Origin: Cyanobacteriota bacterium
Lineage (GTDB): Bacteria; Cyanobacteriota; Cyanobacteriia; Leptolyngbyales; Leptolyngbyaceae
Reading direction: 5' to 3'
Length of the DNA stretch: 5,701 nucleotides
NCBI GenBank assembly: GCA_027482985.1
Contig: JAIXVO010000507.1
Coordinates: 1-5,701, forward strand
Each line of letters begins with the position of its first letter. Positions within the stretch are counted from its first letter, which is position 1. Below the pieces are notes generated by a model that saw nothing but the letters and a program-made list of their open reading frames with translations, ran no database searches and was not told where the DNA came from. This document shows positions 5,258-5,701 of the stretch, one piece after another. Made by a program: the position numbers and the translations under genes.

Positions 5258-5431
5258 TTAATGGGCTTGACGATGCTGGAGGCCGAGCCAAACCCAATGA
5301 CGATAGGCATCGTGCACATGTCCGATCGGCTCAGGGTGGGCAGCGGCGGGCTGGGCTGCACTGTCCACAGGCGATCGCCCCTCATTAGCGGCGGTAGGGG
5401 CGGGTTGGGTGGTTCGAAAAATCTGTCTCAT
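5258..5431 (-). CDS. Possible 57-residue protein of unknown function
   Basis: The frame is open further upstream to an ATG at 5485, but ATG 5431 is chosen because AGGAG at 5443-5439 lies exactly 7 nt before it. The 57-residue product is MRQIFRTTQPAPTAANEGRS, followed by an Ala/Pro-rich middle (AAQPAAAHPEPIGHVHD) and an aromatic, His-rich end (AYRHWVWLGLQHRQAH). No signal peptide, membrane segment or known motif was found, and I do not recognise the family. A second minus-strand frame over the 3' part reads MPIVIGFGSASSIVKPINQ, which also looks protein-like, so a frameshift or a mis-chosen frame cannot be excluded. Support comes from the ribosome binding site, the palindrome upstream and the hairpin downstream. 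The plus-strand frame over the same region has a TTG start without a ribosome binding site and is less likely. Confidence 0.5.
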   Translation of the reverse strand: MRQIFRTTQPAPTAANEGRSPVDSAAQPAAAHPEPIGHVHDAYRHWVWLGLQHRQAH

Positions 5432-5438
5432 GGTGGTT

Positions 5439-5443
5439 CTCCT
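5439..5443 (-). promoter_or_regulatory. AGGAG Shine-Dalgarno choosing the start at 5431
   Basis: Minus-strand AGGAG followed by AACCACC and ATG. The optimal 7-nt spacing favours a 57-residue product over the 75-residue version starting at 5485. Confidence 0.65.
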
Positions 5444-5462
5444 GAATAAATCAAGTTCAAGA

Positions 5463-5480
5463 GACACGTTTAAACCTGTC
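5463..5480. promoter_or_regulatory. Near-perfect 18-bp palindrome, candidate operator
   Basis: GACACGTTTAAACCTGTC equals its own reverse complement except at one symmetric pair (positions 5 and 14). It lies 32 bp upstream of the small minus-strand gene. Two further half-sites, TGTC at 5486-5489 and GACA at 5492-5495, follow within 15 bp. The arrangement fits a dimeric regulator, but no regulator is identified. Confidence 0.4.
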
Positions 5481-5543
5481 ACCATTGTCCTGACAGTTAC
5501 CTGCCTGGATAATGTCCGAATCTTTTCTGTGTCTTATGCTACT

Positions 5544-5549
5544 ATTCTA
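5544..5549 (-). promoter_or_regulatory. Weak candidate -10 element for the small minus-strand gene
   Basis: TAGAAT on the minus strand matches five of six bases of the bacterial -10 consensus, about 110 bp upstream of the start at 5431. No good -35 hexamer stands at the usual spacing; the region upstream is an A-rich tract. If used, the operator-like palindrome would lie downstream of the start point. Confidence 0.25.
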
Positions 5550-5574
5550 AACTTTTTTGTTTCTGGAAAACTGA

Positions 5575-5700
5575 TACTTGAGAATGAATTTGGCGGTTCT
5601 GCTCAATCTCTCCCGCATCAGTCGTCAGTCAAAACAGTGAGCCAGCGTGGGGACGATTCGACTGTCCCCGCGCTGGCTCAAATGTGCGCTTTCTCAAGTA
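5575..5700. mobile_element. MITE-like 126-bp element with terminal inverted repeats
   Basis: TACTTGAGAA (5575-5584) and TTCTCAAGTA (5691-5700) are exact reverse complements at the two ends of a 126-bp non-coding segment, and an internal hairpin fills its right half. Both ends carry TA outermost, so a TA target duplication of the IS630/Tc1 type is possible. No transposase is present. The right flank is cut by the window edge, so a target duplication cannot be checked further. It could also be an ordinary regulatory region with nested inverted repeats. Confidence 0.4.
5638..5680. terminator. 17-bp stem-loop, possible terminator or internal palindrome
   Basis: TGAGCCAGCGTGGGGAC (5638-5654) pairs with GTCCCCGCGCTGGCTCA (5664-5680) with a single T-G wobble, around the 9-nt loop GATTCGACT. 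No long T-tract follows on plus; on minus the stem is followed by CTGTTTTG. It may terminate a gene beyond the right edge, or be part of the surrounding inverted-repeat element. Confidence 0.55.
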
Positions 5701-5701
5701 A

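Noticed and set aside
5361..5369. CTGTCCACA as an additional DnaA box
   Set aside because: Two mismatches to TTTTCCACA, isolated, and inside a possible coding frame 1.7 kb from the cluster.

Overview
The window reads as chromosomal DNA from a cyanobacterium. Exact HIP1 octamers (GCGATCGC) occur at 63, 683, 1197, 2124, 2220, 2980, 3172, 4325, 4503 and 5371. The gene content also fits: a DUF2811 protein, a HemJ-type protoporphyrinogen oxidase, two conserved small or medium cyanobacterial-looking proteins, and the cyanobacterial form of the DnaA box (TTTTCCACA). No phage or plasmid gene, CRISPR array, tRNA or rRNA was seen.

Layout. 1-870: the tail of an unidentified gene, then a conserved 206-residue protein, both on the plus strand. 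871-971: a convergent gap holding a degenerate palindromic repeat and a 23-bp tandem repeat. 972-1187: a small helical protein on the minus strand. 1188-1446: no convincing gene. 1447-2724: a plus-strand pair coding for an exported Thr/Pro/Gly-rich protein and an exported YkuD-type L,D-transpeptidase. 2708-3400: a minus-strand secreted DUF922-type putative zinc protease, which overlaps the transpeptidase gene tail to tail. 3401-4179: about 780 bp with no convincing gene. It contains an AT-rich perfect inverted repeat followed by an 11-bp-phased run of DnaA boxes, and it is the best candidate for a replication origin. 4180-4380: DUF2811. 4552-5163: hemJ, followed by a strong 15-bp hairpin. 5258-5431: a possible 57-residue protein on the minus strand with an excellent ribosome binding site and a palindromic operator-like sequence upstream. 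5575-5700: a 126-bp element with 10-bp terminal inverted repeats and a long internal hairpin, possibly a MITE.

How the parts relate. The 1447-3400 block is an envelope group: a transpeptidase that would crosslink peptidoglycan, a low-complexity exported partner, and a predicted secreted metalloprotease. HemJ supplies protoporphyrin IX for heme and chlorophyll. The most notable feature is the DnaA-box array. It lies in the longest non-coding interval, with neither dnaA nor dnaN visible beside it. Function as an origin is an inference that a whole-genome GC-skew or marker-frequency profile would settle.
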